A DNA stretch of 64,000 bases from Dermatemys mawii (lineage: Eukaryota; Chordata; Testudines; Dermatemydidae): positions 54,182,785 to 54,246,784 of the forward strand of contig ML677326.1 of NCBI GenBank assembly GCA_007922305.1, written 5' to 3'. Shown here in pieces: positions 1-13,139 of this stretch (within the stretch, counting starts at the first letter, position 1; each line of letters begins with the position of its first letter). A program made the translations under genes and the position numbers. The notes below the pieces were generated by a model, which was not told the origin of the DNA, did no database searches, and was given only the letters and a program-made list of their open reading frames with translations.

Positions 1-149
1 ACTACATGGAAGCTGTGAGCAGAAAGAGCCTTTTGGGGACTGATTGTAGGTTAATGAAGCCATCAGACATTCCACTAAGCCCTGAGAACAAAGCAAAAGG
101 TTTGGGCATGTTCATGGGTGCACTGAGAAACAGCTTCCAGAAGGAAGGG

Positions 150-292
150 AAAAGGCGTCCTCCCCAAATTATTACTACTACTATTGATTTGTATTGCAGC
201 AATACCTAAGAGCCCAGATTCTGAAGCAAGATCCCACTGAGCTAGGTGCTGTACAAACACAGAACAAAAACATGGTCTCTGCAAATACAATC
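150..292 (+). repeat. Ancient SINE-like repeat
   Basis: The stretch includes tgtattgcagcaataccta and aggtgctgtacaaacacaga. It resembles a dispersed sauropsid repeat that reads roughly 'cagtagcgcctagagg...gctaggcgctgtacaaaca'. Related pieces recur at 10700, 11690 and 51640. Old and diverged. Confidence 0.5.
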
Positions 293-317
293 AAAACTAG
301 TGGCAACACACCATCTT

Positions 318-352
318 TTCTTTCTTTTTTTTTTTTTTTTTAAAAAAAAAAA
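318..352. repeat. T-tract followed by A-tract
   Basis: An interrupted run of T from about 324 to 341 passes directly into a run of A, forming a simple low-complexity self-complementary tract. Confidence 0.8.
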
Positions 353-3300
353 CAGAAAGGGGCATATATCCACATTTCAGGAATCCTTTTTTCCCTTGTT
401 TATTTACAATTTGAGCACTCCCTAGGGAACGAATTCAGGAGCAGAACAGTATAGAGTTTCTTCCTCTCCCCTGTCATTTTGCTTATTAACTGGGGCATTA
501 CCAGTGTAAAAGCCCTCACACTAGTGTATCATAGTGTTATTTTATGCCTAAATTGTGACTCTTTGTTTCTGAAAAGGCAAAACAGGCTGTACTAACTACC
601 CTCTTCTAAAAGTCACCAAAATATGTTTTAGAAATCCCATGTAGATGTAACCGTTGGTCAGGTAAGAAATATTATGCTCTCAAGAGACATCTGCTGGTTA
701 GCAGATAGTACACCAAGCATATGTTACACAGCTGGGGAAAAACTGACAGCTTTTGTGAAAGCACAATTTTGTAGTTTTAGTATTCTCCAAGTTAGGCTAT
801 TATGTAAAGTAGGTGATTTCTGGAATTTCCATATGAGACTGGGAAATCATTAAGTGCAGATAAAATTTAACTAAACTTGCCAGGACTGAGATTCACATAG
901 TTCTCCACCAATTTTCTTTAAATGATGTGTAGCATTGTGAAAAATCAGGGTGAACAAATTTGGATAAATCTGCTAAAAATGTAAAATTTTCACTCCTATT
1001 GCCAGCAGCACAGTAATTCCTTTCTTCTCCACCCATCTTTCCCCAACCAAATTGATTTCTTTTTATGGAAACTTCTACTCTGAACATTGATAGTGATGTA
1101 CATTAGCACTGATTTTATCTTTGAATGGATCTGGAGTTTTTCTTACATTACCTATGCTCTCCTTTCACTTTACCATACCTCTCAACAATTCAAATAGCTA
1201 AAGCATGACACAGTGCCACTCGAGTTTGGCCTGGCCACCATTCTACAGAAGGAGCTAGCAGGGCTGCCGGGTCAGACCTGAGTGACATTACGACTCTGAG
1301 CACCAGGTCACAACTTCAGTTGGTTTGGATGGCCTGTCAAACCAGGGACTCGGTATACTGCCTACCCCGCACCGGCAGCCTTGAAAGTGAGAAATGTTCC
1401 ACCTCAGCTGGGACTGGGAGAATTGGCAGGGAGTCAAAGTGGGACTGTCCCTCCACCTGGGACTTCTGGAAGATCTGCCTTACCATTTAATGAGAGATAA
1501 TCGCCTGCCAAAGAACTTACAGCCCAGACTAACAAAAAGAGAAGACAGAGAGAAGCAACGGAAGATTTTCTTACATTTTTAAAAATGCAAGCTATAATAA
1601 ACCAAAGCCAGTTTTAGTGAGAATTCCAGGAGCTCAGCATCATTCATTTGTAATCCTAATAAAAATAATTATTAAATAGGTATTTATAATTGTATCTGGC
1701 AAAGTTAAATGAGCACAATACTGCCTCTACATAGCAGAATGATTTCTCATGGTCAGCTAGAGCAGAGGCTGAGTAAAAACTATTCCTGCACTGCCGCCTT
1801 GTGGTGGATGTGAATTTATGTAGATTTATTATTTACTTTCGCTGCGTAAGAGCATGAGCCGATTTCAAGAGGAATGATTTCCTTTTCTTTTAAGAAGAAA
1901 CATTAGTGATTTTTTTCCCCTGTGAAAGAGTATATGGGGAAAAGGGCACCCCTTTAAGTGACAGGCTGGACCCTACAGCGGGCAGCATGAAGGTAATTAA
2001 GTAGGCCCTGCCTTGTCCTTCTGAACAGGAATAGAAAGCAGAAAAAGGGGGTTGGGGAAGGGAAAGAAATGGAACCTTGGAAGGCTGCCGATACAGTGGG
2101 TGGCAGTTACTCTTTCAGGCGACAAATCTAAAGTTACTCAGAGACTTGGGTGTGAACTGTATGTTTGGAAGCCATGAATCAGGGTCCTGATTAACAATTT
2201 GTTACAATGGTTCCGGTCCTGGAAATCTGATTAAAAGGGGCCATGGAATTTTGTTAATAAATGTTTAGCTTTCTCTTGCACTGGGTGGTTAAAGTGAATC
2301 AACTGCGGCTCTACTTTGGGAAGTTAAGGTGGGATACAACTACAGCGCCACACCAGGCTGCAAGGAGCCTCCCAGGGATTGCCTGCACTTTTACAGCCTA
2401 TTTGAGTTACTAAGTCAAAATATTAAGTTATCAAGGAGTAAAAGTTAAAGTGGAAATCTTAGAAATATTAGTTTAATAATAAATAATTACATTAATAATG
2501 ATATTTTAAGAGCTGACCAGTATAAACCTGCACTACACAAGTTACAAAGAAAGACACAGACCTGACAAATCTATAGTAACTAGGGGTGGGGGAAGCACCA
2601 TAGGGTTCTACATTGATTATGTCTCAATCAGATTGCAAGCTGAATTTGCAGTGAATACAATTGGATTTTTCTTCACATGAATTGTCACTAGTAATAAAGG
2701 TTTTGCAGATTAAATTAGGCCATATGTGATATCAGTATAACATAAATTGTCTTCAGTGGGAGCTATACAGGTGTTACTTACAAACACTTAGACCAGACTG
2801 TGTTTATCCTCATGTGTGGGCAGAGGGATAGGGGGAGAGAAATAATTGCGCAAGGAGCTTTCATCCCCTACTTGCATATGCCCTGTATAAAAGCTTGTAA
2901 CAATACAATCCCTCACTCAAGGGAGTGACTGCTTCTTCCATTCAACCCCAGAGGTGCATATTGCCCCAAAGTGGGAACGACGGGGATTCCATTTATTAGT
3001 CCATAAAATGTGCCCTGCACAGCGAGGAGAGCTCTGAAGGGTAATTTTTCCAAAGCAGAATGCCTCTCAAAGCTCCCCACAGGGTGGTGCGGCTTCACCT
3101 TGCTGCCAACCCAGGACTGTCCTTAAATGGCACAGCCAAAGGCCTTAGTTAACTATTCTGCTGATGATGCACAAGCAGGAAGAGAATCCAGTTCAAATCT
3201 TTCTCAGCTGTAGTGACTGTAGTGCTACACTTGTCTTTCAAGTCAGCAGATATGGTCCTGAAAGTGTCTGGAAAGTGAAGATGGCATTTCCACAGTGTTC

Positions 3301-3660
3301 TGTATCAGAGTAAAACTGTATTTTTATAAAGATTTTTTTTTGTCCTAATGTACTGGGAGACAGAATATGGTGCTAATTTAGAGCGTCATTTTTACTGCCA
3401 TTTTAATAATAAATTGGTGTCAGAATTATTATTGTCTAAGGCTATTATTTGTGAACTCAAGGAAATACGGGACTATTAAGGTGGATCTGGAAGAAGACAA
3501 AAGATGTGCCTGGTTCACTGGGCTAGGAGAGAGTGCATAAAGATCAGCATAGAAGAAGTTACAAAGATAAAGAGGAGGAAGATACCAAAGGAATGGTGAG
3601 ATAGTTTCACTAGCAGAGCAAAGAGGATGAGAAGGTGAGTAATGAGAAAGTAGAGCGCAG
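353..3660. other. Intergenic, no supported gene
   Basis: Both strands lack a convincing exon or large intact element. Open frames here are under 65 codons with no recognisable domain. Faint repeat-like fragments occur (such as the GC-richer part near 1200-1400). Confidence 0.6.
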
Positions 3661-3661
3661 A

Positions 3662-3747
3662 AATTTCAAGTTTTTCTCTCTCTCTCTCTCATCTTCAAGG
3701 CAAGTACGAAATTGTGCCTTGAAGATGAGGGAGAAAAACTTGAAATT
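3662..3747. repeat. Fold-back hairpin with CT expansion in one arm
   Basis: Two perfect stem blocks face each other. The outer 17 bp pairs 3662-3678 with 3731-3747 and the inner 15 bp pairs 3688-3702 with 3715-3729, around a 12-nt loop. The left arm holds 9 extra nt of CT repeat (3679-3687) that is one base on the right. The element could be a miniature fold-back transposon or a transcribed hairpin. Confidence 0.75.
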
Positions 3748-4353
3748 GGTACAGAAGGTGAAAGGAAGCCAGTTGAGAGAATTGAAGAGGGAGTGATGTG
3801 ATCTGAGTGCTGGGCAAAGATCATTGTAGATACTTCATTCTAAACAGACTGGAAGGAACAAAGATGGGAAAATGTGAAACTAGAGAGAAGGTTGCAATAG
3901 TCAAAGTGAGAGACAACTAAGGCATTGACAAGCATCTTAACCAGTGGGGCAGAGAGAGGGGATGATTTTATTTTTAATCGATTAGACCTGGATGAATACC
4001 AAACCTGAGAGTATCAACAACTGTTTTCTTGAATTGAAAAATGCATTTGGGTTGAGTATGCTTATGTCCTTCTTATTTACTTTCCATGAACATTCAAGCA
4101 ATTGAGTTTAATTTGCATGAATGCCAACAGACAGCTTATTTTAATATGCACCCACATAGTTACCAGAAACAATATTTTTTGATGAACAGTGGAAGAATTC
4201 TCCAAAAGTTTTCCAGAACCCTGACTCAAGGACAATTAAAGGAACAAAACAAGAATCTTAACATACGCTATAGAACTATAGGTATGACTACATATTCTCA
4301 TGCAAATGCTCTATGAATGACCTGAGAGAAAATCATGTGTAAAATTTATATAC

Positions 4354-5047
4354 TGTGGCAAAGCTCTGGCCTTGTCCCTGTGGGTCCTGTGCTTCCAGGC
4401 GGTTTGTGCTAGCCTCAGAAGCTCACTGCAACCCTCCATGTAGCCCTTCTCTCTCTAGGCCAGGGTTACAGTCTACTGAGCCCTTTTCATCATCAGCCAG
4501 CAAAGCTGTTGGTGAGAGAACTCCCACAGTCTCTGTTGTCCCTTTGGGCTTATTTCAGTACAGTATAACCTCCTGACCTGCTTGTGGCCTGTCTTCCCCT
4601 TCCAAGAGGTGTTTCAATAGTAGCAGGTTGGGAGGAACCCGGGCCCGCCCTCTACTCCGGGTTCCAGCCCAGGGACCCTAATGGTAGTAGCTATTGTCAG
4701 CCAACCTTTCACTGACAGAGTTGCTACTTTTTCCTTGGGCTACTTCCCCACAGCTCTCCCACTTCTCCTTTACTTCCGGGTATCACAAAGCTTCCTCTCC
4801 TCCAGCTCCTTTCTCCTTGGCTTTCCCACCTGACTAACTGGGAGGTTTTTAGCTGGTTTCAGCCAGCTCCTGATTGGCTTCAGGTATCCCAATCAGGCTA
4901 GCTATTTCTGCTACTTTCTAGAAGCTTCCTGATTGGCCTGGAGTAGCCTTTGTTTGGCTATCCAGGGAACAGGGACCTGCACATCCTGAGGCTGATATAC
5001 CTGCCTTCCAGCACTCTCCTATACCCTTCTGGTCTGACTCCGTCACA
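4354..5047 (-). mobile_element. Solo LTR-like element, family A, minus orientation
   Basis: Termini are TGTGGC at left and GTCACA at right, so on the minus strand it reads TGTGACGGAGTC...GCCACA. It is flanked by a perfect 4-bp duplication, ATAC (350-353 and 5048-5051). The body is related along its length to 26165-26761, including the shared block around ccaatcaggaagcttcta. A 4-bp duplication with TG...CA ends fits a gammaretrovirus-like solo LTR. No internal retroviral genes lie next to it. Absolute orientation is tentative. Confidence 0.75.
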
Positions 5048-5051
5048 ATAC

Positions 5052-8000
5052 CTAGTCATTCAGTCTTATAGTAGCCTATATCGTCCAGGAATGATGCATC
5101 TGCTAAGGCCTACATAGCCCAGAAATGAAAAGCTTTACAATGTTTTTAAATTGCATGATCATCTTTCATATTTCTCTGATAGTCGAAGCTCTGCTAGCTG
5201 GTTCAGGCAGTGACCAAGCTAATTAGTGGACAAATGAAAAAATGAGAGAAAGAAGAAACACGTTTTCATGATTTTGTTGCAGAAAGCATAAGTTGGCCAA
5301 GCCACGTTCAAAGGATTTATGAACGTTAGCAATCTTTGGCATGTAGCTTCATGTTTCTCTTCAAAACTTTTATTTCATGCAGCTCTACATTTTCTAAACA
5401 ACATTTTGCACCACTACAGTAATTTTGCAGAAGCTAAGATGTGGGTCCAAATTCTGCTCTCATTTAGCTAGGGCAACATAAAACTGGAGTAACTCCATTG
5501 AAGTAAATGGTGTTACATAAATATATCTCTATTATAAGTGAGGCTGATTTGTGTCCTCAGATTCCAAGTACTTAACACACAAAAATGATAAATAGAAAAC
5601 AGTTGTTTGCAAACAATTATATTTTACTTAAAGATGAAGTGCTACTCCTGGTACCCTATCAGTCACAGCGTGATCTGACATAATAGTTACAGTTCTCAAC
5701 AATGGAAGACAAGAGCAAGGAACAAGTTATGCAATTTTGCAAACTTACATCTGTGCTTGTGTTATTGGATGGCGGTCTAAGATATTTAATAAAACAGATG
5801 TTTTCAGACACTAACCTGGAATTACTCCTTAATCATTTGACCCCCCAAAAATCAGTCTGGTATAAATATGATTATATCCTGAACTACAGTACATCCCCCA
5901 TAAGAGCCCTCTGAAGCACAACCTAGCACTCTTGAGATGTTGAAGAGCATGGAACTTTTTATTGAGGCATCATCACATTATTACCCACAGCAGAAAAATT
6001 ACTCAACTTTTTAAGACCCAGAGTGCTGCAAAGGGGGCCATTTTGGAATGGTTTCCCACTCCTCCCCCCACCCCAAAAAACCTCACCTCTGTCATATTTG
6101 GGGCCCCACAGATGATCAGAAAAAAAGTTAACAGTGAGATAGAGTTTGAGTTACTTGTAGAAAGAAGACAGTGATGACTAAGTAGAGCTTCCTAGCTGAT
6201 GATGAATTAACTAAAAGAAAAAAAAAAGTGAAACTCAACATTGTTCCTTGAATGGCAAATCCCAGTTATCATCAGAGGAAGAAACAGAAACCAGATACAT
6301 TGTATCTCTGAGAATACGATAAAGATGTAATTTGAACTAATAAAAGACACTTTAAAATATTGTAGTATACTATATGTTTACATAAGTTAATGGCAGGAGA
6401 TAACAGTCTTTGCAAAATCTGTATATACACCAGACAGCAGGATGGGCAGATATAAATGGAGATATAAAGCAGCTGATATTCTGATTTAATGAAGCATAAT
6501 CACAAGTTGCCAAGTATTGTACATGCTGGGTTATCACGTGGCATTAGCAATAAGAATGGTTACATTCATCTTTACAACATATTGGGCCATATATTTGGAA
6601 GGAAGATGTTAATGTCCAAGGTCCTAAGAACATCTGTTTTTACTGCAATCACATGTGAAAGTGGGGTAAATGCCATACGCAAATGGCAAGTAGCACAAGC
6701 AGCTGAAGTATACTATTTGTTTTCACAGCACTCAAAAGTTTGCATGGGGCTTGTACTAGTATACAGCATAGTTTAATAAGGTATACTAGACAATTATATT
6801 CTAGTGTAGATTTGTATGAACAAGAAGGTTCATACAAATAATCCATCTGTTTCATGAGCACAGTGCAGGTGCTCTCCAATAGTAATTCTTCTCGTGCATG
6901 TGAAATCTCGAATGGAGTGAACAACTATCAAAGTGACAAAATGAAATGTCTGCTTCCACAGAAATGGACAATATTACTCTATTTAACTACTTACAAATAG
7001 TTTGAGACTGGATACATATTTTTATGATTACAGAAATATTTCTAAACATTTTTCACATACTACGATCTGGATTAAGAGTTCAGAAATAATTACCAATATT
7101 TAATAATTAATGAGACAACATTGCCCCACCTAACACACATCATGAAGCTGCAGAGATACAAATGTGCTGGCAACTTTCACCAACTGTCCTCTGATGATCA
7201 GAATATTTCTAACCCTCTTGAAAATCCTGTCACCTTGCTTAGCTTGATTTTCTACTTGACTCACTTAAAAAAAAGTAATATGACATTCAAATGAACCAGT
7301 TATAGTCAACAATAGCAAAATTATTGACTAGCACATCAGCTTCTTGTATAAGATTTTTTCTTTAAATATTTATATTAAATATCTATTTTCCAAAATACAT
7401 GAAGTATACCTTGTAAAATGCATAAAATAAGCATCAAGAGCAATATATAGGGATATCTAATCACCATAATAAATGATGCTTGAGTCTCTAATGAAATACT
7501 GTCCTGTTCCACATAGCTTTTGAATATACTGCAATATTTTTAAAGAGTTCAGACTGCTGATAGTAAACATTCTACAGTAAAATCATCAACTCTAGCACAT
7601 TGACAGCAGACAAAATACTAAGGATACCTCAGTGATATTAAACTAAATTCTGGGATATTAAATTAAAACCAATAGTGAGAGGGTGGTTAAACCCAAAGAA
7701 ATTCTGGTTTGGATTCAAGCCCTTATAAACCTGAATCTATGGAGTGCATCAAATATCCTAAATAAAAATGAGAACCTTGCTGCTCCCATATGCTGAAAGA
7801 AAATGTAGGACCTGGATCTTGCAGGCTTCAGGTACGGATTTAGACCTAAATAAATTAATATAAATAGGCACCCGGGCTGCGAACTCTGGGTAGTGCTCCA
7901 CCATCTTCTAGCATCTGTGCTGTAGAAAACAGTGATATTTGGGAAGGGAAATCCTAAATTTTCCTTTCTTTCCGTCAAACAAGTCACCTATTTATACCAT

Positions 8001-10250
8001 TAGCTTTCTCTTTCTGCGGTGGGCACATTTAGTTCCCAAATGTATCCCAGAATCTTTTATAGTGGCCTCAGTAGTGTTTTAAAGGTGATGCTATAGCAGC
8101 CATTGCAAAGGATCCTTGGGTCTCTCTAAGATGTTAAACCCATTCACTGCATGCAACTCAGCAGAAATGCATACAATTCAACTGAGTCAGATAGCCAGTG
8201 TTTGGTCCTACTAACAGGTTATGTTCTCCACTACATACATGTATGAATGCACCTATTTCCTAGAAGTTAAACTACTACACAAATTTAACTGAATCTGCAA
8301 ACATTCTACTCCTACTTAACTTAATCCCTTATTGTCTCCCATTTGCTATTATAAATCTATTTGTTTCTCACTTTGCAGAACACGTCTGTAAAATTGTTCT
8401 GCACTCTATCATGCCAGTTAAGGACTATCCCATGGGAGCCATGATTTGGAGCCTCCAGGAATGACAAATGTCATCAGCTACTTCAAAAACCAGAAACACA
8501 AGACCAAATTCTCTGTTGGTGTTATTACATCAACAATTGGTATTTTTCAGGTGTTTTATACTGAACTACTAAGTGGAGGTAGGGCTGAGCACCTCTGTCC
8601 TATGGTGTGTTGCTTCAGTTCAGACAGACTGATGGTGGGATTGACTGTATAGAACCCTGCTGTTCTAAGAAAGCATTTTAAGAAGCCACTTTAAATCCCT
8701 GATTGCAGCAATACTTCTTAGGCACTCAAATACCATGGTGGCGATGAGTGTGGTATGAGAAACTACGTGGATTAGACTAGTACAGAATTAAAGCATTGAG
8801 AGAGACCAGAATACTAAACAACAGGCCTGTTTTTTTCCAAAACATCTGTATTGTCCACTTATAGGTTTAAATAGATTCTGTCAGAATCTACCTATTATTC
8901 TACTAAACTAGCTTATTTAACATTAGGGGCCAGTTAGTGTTGTATCTTCCAATAATTGTTCTCTTCTATAGTTGCCTAAATTAAAGTGAGTTAAATCAAA
9001 AGAACACAAGATAACCCTACTTAATGCTCCTACTTTCATGTCTACATCTGTTCTTACATATATTATAAACTGCAGTGTTACAATATAGTAATGAGTTGAT
9101 GGAAATTTCAGGTTTTTCAATCAAACATTCCATTGAAAATTGAGTTTTCAACAAAAAATGGAATTTACAATATTTCCTGCACCTTTAATAGTAATACTTT
9201 TATCTTTTTATTCACCATCCTCTTGTAATCTATAAGGGATAGTTACGGGATAGGATTTGCTATAATAGAGACCCTCCCTAAATATATGTTCTACATATCT
9301 AGATTCTTATATTGCACCCATTACCATGGTATCTGAAATCAAGAATACCAGACCAATCATATCTACAGATCACATTATGCTCTAGTTTCCTTACATACTT
9401 TCAGGAACCTGTTCAGACCCTCTCAGATATATTTGTTTGTTTGAAGAGCTTTAAGTTTTAGTATTGTATAGAGCTTTAAGAGTTAATTGCCAAAACTATT
9501 TTGTAGGGACTGCTATATGCACGGCAGGGAGGCAGATTACCCAGCAGTTGCAAGAACAAGGACTTTTGTTATACAGCCTCAGAGGTCCCATAAATGCAGA
9601 TTGAGACATATGGGTAGCATATCAACACTGCAAATCACTGGTCTGCAACATCCTCCTGATGGTCATTATGTCCTAAAACTCAGTTCTATAGAAGATGTAA
9701 CTTTATTACCACAGCACTGAACATCAGAAATCACTTTAATTTCTCAGAGCTATCAATTATTTGTGCCTGGAAAAGCTACAGGTCTATGTTCTTTTCAGTA
9801 AGGAATTGATATTAGTCCACATTGTTTCTCCATATCATCGCATTGTAAGGGCTTAAAGCCTATTTTCCTCACAGTACAAGTGTATAATTTCCACAGATTC
9901 ATTGACACTCATGAAAGTTTTATATGCATTATCAAGGTTGAAAATAACCACCATTAAAGCTGATAGCAATGGATCACGTCGTGAATTGCTGTATAAACCA
10001 GCTAGGCTAAATACTTCAGGTTACATTAGGCCCTCGATTTTTGCCCTGGGATATGCTAATTTAAGTTGATATACACAGAGACATGTCCATATTTATATGA
10101 GTCAGACAGACACACACACAATAAGTGACTGCATTTGCAACAAGATTTGCACACAATTTCATAAGCAACATGATGTTATGCAGTCATATTTTGGAGGGAA
10201 GTATCAATCGCTGACTCAGTAAAAATAAAATAAATTATTTAAATATTTTT
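5052..10250. other. Intergenic, no supported gene
   Basis: AT-rich sequence with only short, unrecognised frames. About 5445-5535 looks like an old amniote repeat fragment (caaattctgctctc..., then actccattgaagtaaatgg). A perfect 12-bp hairpin sits at 6810-6839. Confidence 0.55.
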
Positions 10251-10261
10251 TAAGATATTAA

Positions 10262-10350
10262 CAGAACAGAGTAGGGTGCTATCGGGTCTGAATTTGCACC
10301 ATTAACCTTAATGGGAATTTTGCTATTTACTTCAATGGTGCAGGATCAGA
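10262..10350. repeat. Ancient repeat fragment
   Basis: The stretch has the motif pair ttaatgggaattttgc and acttcaatggtgcaggatca, typical of a widespread, very old sauropsid repeat family. Similar motifs occur near 5450 and 29330. Confidence 0.4.
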
Positions 10351-10699
10351 CTTGACAGGTAAGAACATTCATTCCTGTATATAAAGAAGATAGCTACATT
10401 TGAAAATGTTTGTTTAAACTGAAGTGATTATTTTAATCCTAAATTGTGTTACTGGTAAATTTTCTCTATATGTATTTGTCTTCCATTTTTATATATATTA
10501 TTTCTAGGTATTATTCAAATCATTTGGCATTTGTAATTTGCTAAAGCAAAATTAGTCATATACTGCAGTAATCTTCCCCTAAACAATGACATAAGCTACA
10601 AACCTAATTTATTTTAAAGCACATTTATGTGGAAACCATTTAAAAGACATATCAAGAGAACCAAGTTTCATGCCTTTACTTCCCAAGAAATATTTAACT

Positions 10700-10785
10700 A
10701 TCAGTCTTATTTATTACAGTACTGCCTAAAGGCTAAACAAGAATGGGGAGTCCATTGTGCTAGGCACTATACAGAGTAGTAGACT
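10700..10785 (+). repeat. Ancient SINE-like repeat
   Basis: The run tatttattacagtactgcct then ccattgtgctaggcactata is the same family as at 150-292. The 3' part is truncated. Confidence 0.5.
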
Positions 10786-10952
10786 GAACTTCACTAATGA
10801 TATGGCTAAAATTAAGATTAGATTATTGTTAAGAGTACAGTAGTACTAAGATATTCTAAATTTATGTGAATGTGTTGTTATGAACTGAAGCATGTTCTCC
10901 TTTGTCGTTAGATCACAGATAGATATACAGATATGTGCACACAATGTGACAC

Positions 10953-11245
10953 AAAGGCCTGGTCTACAGTACACAATTATTTTGGAATTAGCAGAGTTCA
11001 TTTGAATTAAAATGGATTCCGTCCACACGACCAACTCGGTTGTGTCGATTTAAAGGGCTCTTAAACCAGTATCTGTACTCCACCTCAGAAAGGGGAGTAG
11101 GGCTAAAATCAACATCGCAGTTCTGGATTAGAGGTACTGTGGAAGCAATTCGATGTTATTGGCCTCCAGGAGCTATCCCAGAATGCTCCATTGTGACCAC
11201 TCTGGACAACACTTTCAACTCTAATGCACTAGCCAGGTAGGCCAA
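10953..11245. mobile_element. Miniature DNA-transposon-like element
   Basis: It begins aaaggcctggtctacagta and contains ttgtgtcgatttaaagggct and gctatcccagaatgctcca, features of an abundant turtle miniature element. The far end near gccaggtaggcc is only partly complementary to the start, and I could not fix a target duplication. Confidence 0.5.
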
Positions 11246-11684
11246 TTCCCCATTTTCTCCTTCATGTCACTCCGCTCTCCTCCCTGGCTGGTTGCCACTT
11301 CCAAACCTGGAAACTATCTCCCAACATAGAAAGTTAAGCCGCTGCCTCCAAGAGGGAGATTCTCTGCCTGCAGTAGCAGGAAGTCTATGGGCCCGATTTT
11401 CCTCTAAATGAGGCCTTCCTGATTTTCCAAATTTCACCATTTCAAAAGGATTTTTTACATTGATGCCTAGATCATTCCCTGAAATTTTGGCATTGAATAG
11501 ATACTGTGTTCAAAAGTTAATGTACTACAGACAAGAGGAATGCCATGAAATTCAGTGTAGAAGCCTCACTTTGCTTGGCCAACAACAGATTCATTCAAAA
11601 GCTGCCCCTTCCACCTCCCCCCACCTCCCAGTGGAGGGCTGCAGGGCTGGGATCCTATAAATTTGTTTTCCTATTTAGGCAAAA

Positions 11685-11990
11685 GTTCTTTATACTGCAG
11701 TTGTGCCTAGAAATGGTCCATACCCTGAAGAGTTTACAATCCATGTATAAAACTATAGACCACAAGTGCTAGACATACAGGAAGCACAAGGAACTAGGAG
11801 TCAAAAAGATTATTTACAAGTTCTGTCCTTTTGGCATGTTGCTGCTTGTCTACATCAGTCTCGTCTTTTAGATGTAAATCTTTTGGGGAAAGAACCACTT
11901 TCTATTTTGTGTTTGTCTAGTGACTAGACCAATGGACCTCCAATATGCTACTAAAATATAATTAGAGTTCCTAGCTAAAATTTTACTACC
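11685..11990 (+). repeat. Ancient SINE-like repeat, broken
   Basis: Motifs tgcagttgtgcctagaaatg and ctgaagagtttacaatcca, then at about 11868 a related tail (gatgtaaatcttttgggg...). It appears to be the same family as 150-292, in pieces. Confidence 0.4.
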
Positions 11991-11999
11991 AAACTGAAG

Positions 12000-13139
12000 A
12001 GATGGGCAGGGGCAATTTCCCCTGCCTCCCACTGAATAAACCCATCTCCTCATACTGCTAAATCACTCTTGCCAGCGATTCCTTGGAACACAAATAAACC
12101 CTGCAAACACATACTTTTCCATTGTAATGGGATCCAACTGCACTAAGCATCAGATATTTTCAAAAACATTTCCTGTGGGAGGATACTTCCATAATCCACT
12201 ACAGTCTATTTTCTGTTGTCCTCAGGTGCACATACTTTTCTATTTCAAATGACAAACATTGAATGTATGTGATACCATCAATAGAATATTTTTTCAGAGA
12301 CAGTATCAATGAAGTGCAGTTTAATATGAACGTTTGCCAAGTGGCATTGCCTCCCTCCTTAAAGAAACATTTTAAATTTACAGACTCCCAGTTCCTCAGC
12401 ACCCCACTCTGTAAGCCCACATTCACCCTTACACACAGGATTTATTTATCAGTTTGGCAAAATTCCAGAGGATAGCTCAGAGAGAACTTTTGAAAGTGCC
12501 CCTCCTTATTGGCAACATATAAATGTTGACTTTTTAATGGTGACCACTTTACATTGCTTAATACATTTAACAGCACTTAGACTAATAAAGTTACAAGCTC
12601 TCAGAGAAAGATGGTAGGAAAACAACTGGTAAGAGATGAAGTATATTGCTACTGCCAGTAGATGATGTGCAAGTACACATGAGCAGGTGAAAAAAAAAAA
12701 TCTAGTGATTGCGAAGGGCCTAATCACAGCTCTGGGTCTCCTTCATTTATTCATCAGTTTCCATTTATATTCACTTGTGTATCATATATTTAGGGTTTTT
12801 TATTAGTATCTCTGGATGTATTTAAGCAGGTACTTATGCTCATGCACATTTGTTTAAGACAATTAAAATGCAAAAGTTAATGAGGCACATTAAACGACAT
12901 AAGAAGGTTGGTGAGCAAGGCAAGGTCATTACAAATAAAAGCAATTGCTGGTGAACATTGTTATTAGTTCTTTGTCATTTAAACAATTCAAGTTTTTTTT
13001 CCTCTGTTTTATTCATCTTCATAATAATGCAAGATTGCCTGGGAAAGATTATAATAAATTATAACACATTCTAAGGTTTTTTTACTGGTCCACCCCATCT
13101 CCTCCCTGTCCGCAGCCCAATATTATAGGGTGTTATTCT
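12000..13139. other. Intergenic, nothing recognised
   Basis: No exon, RNA gene or clear repeat is visible on either strand. Frames of 60-75 codons are unremarkable. Confidence 0.5.
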
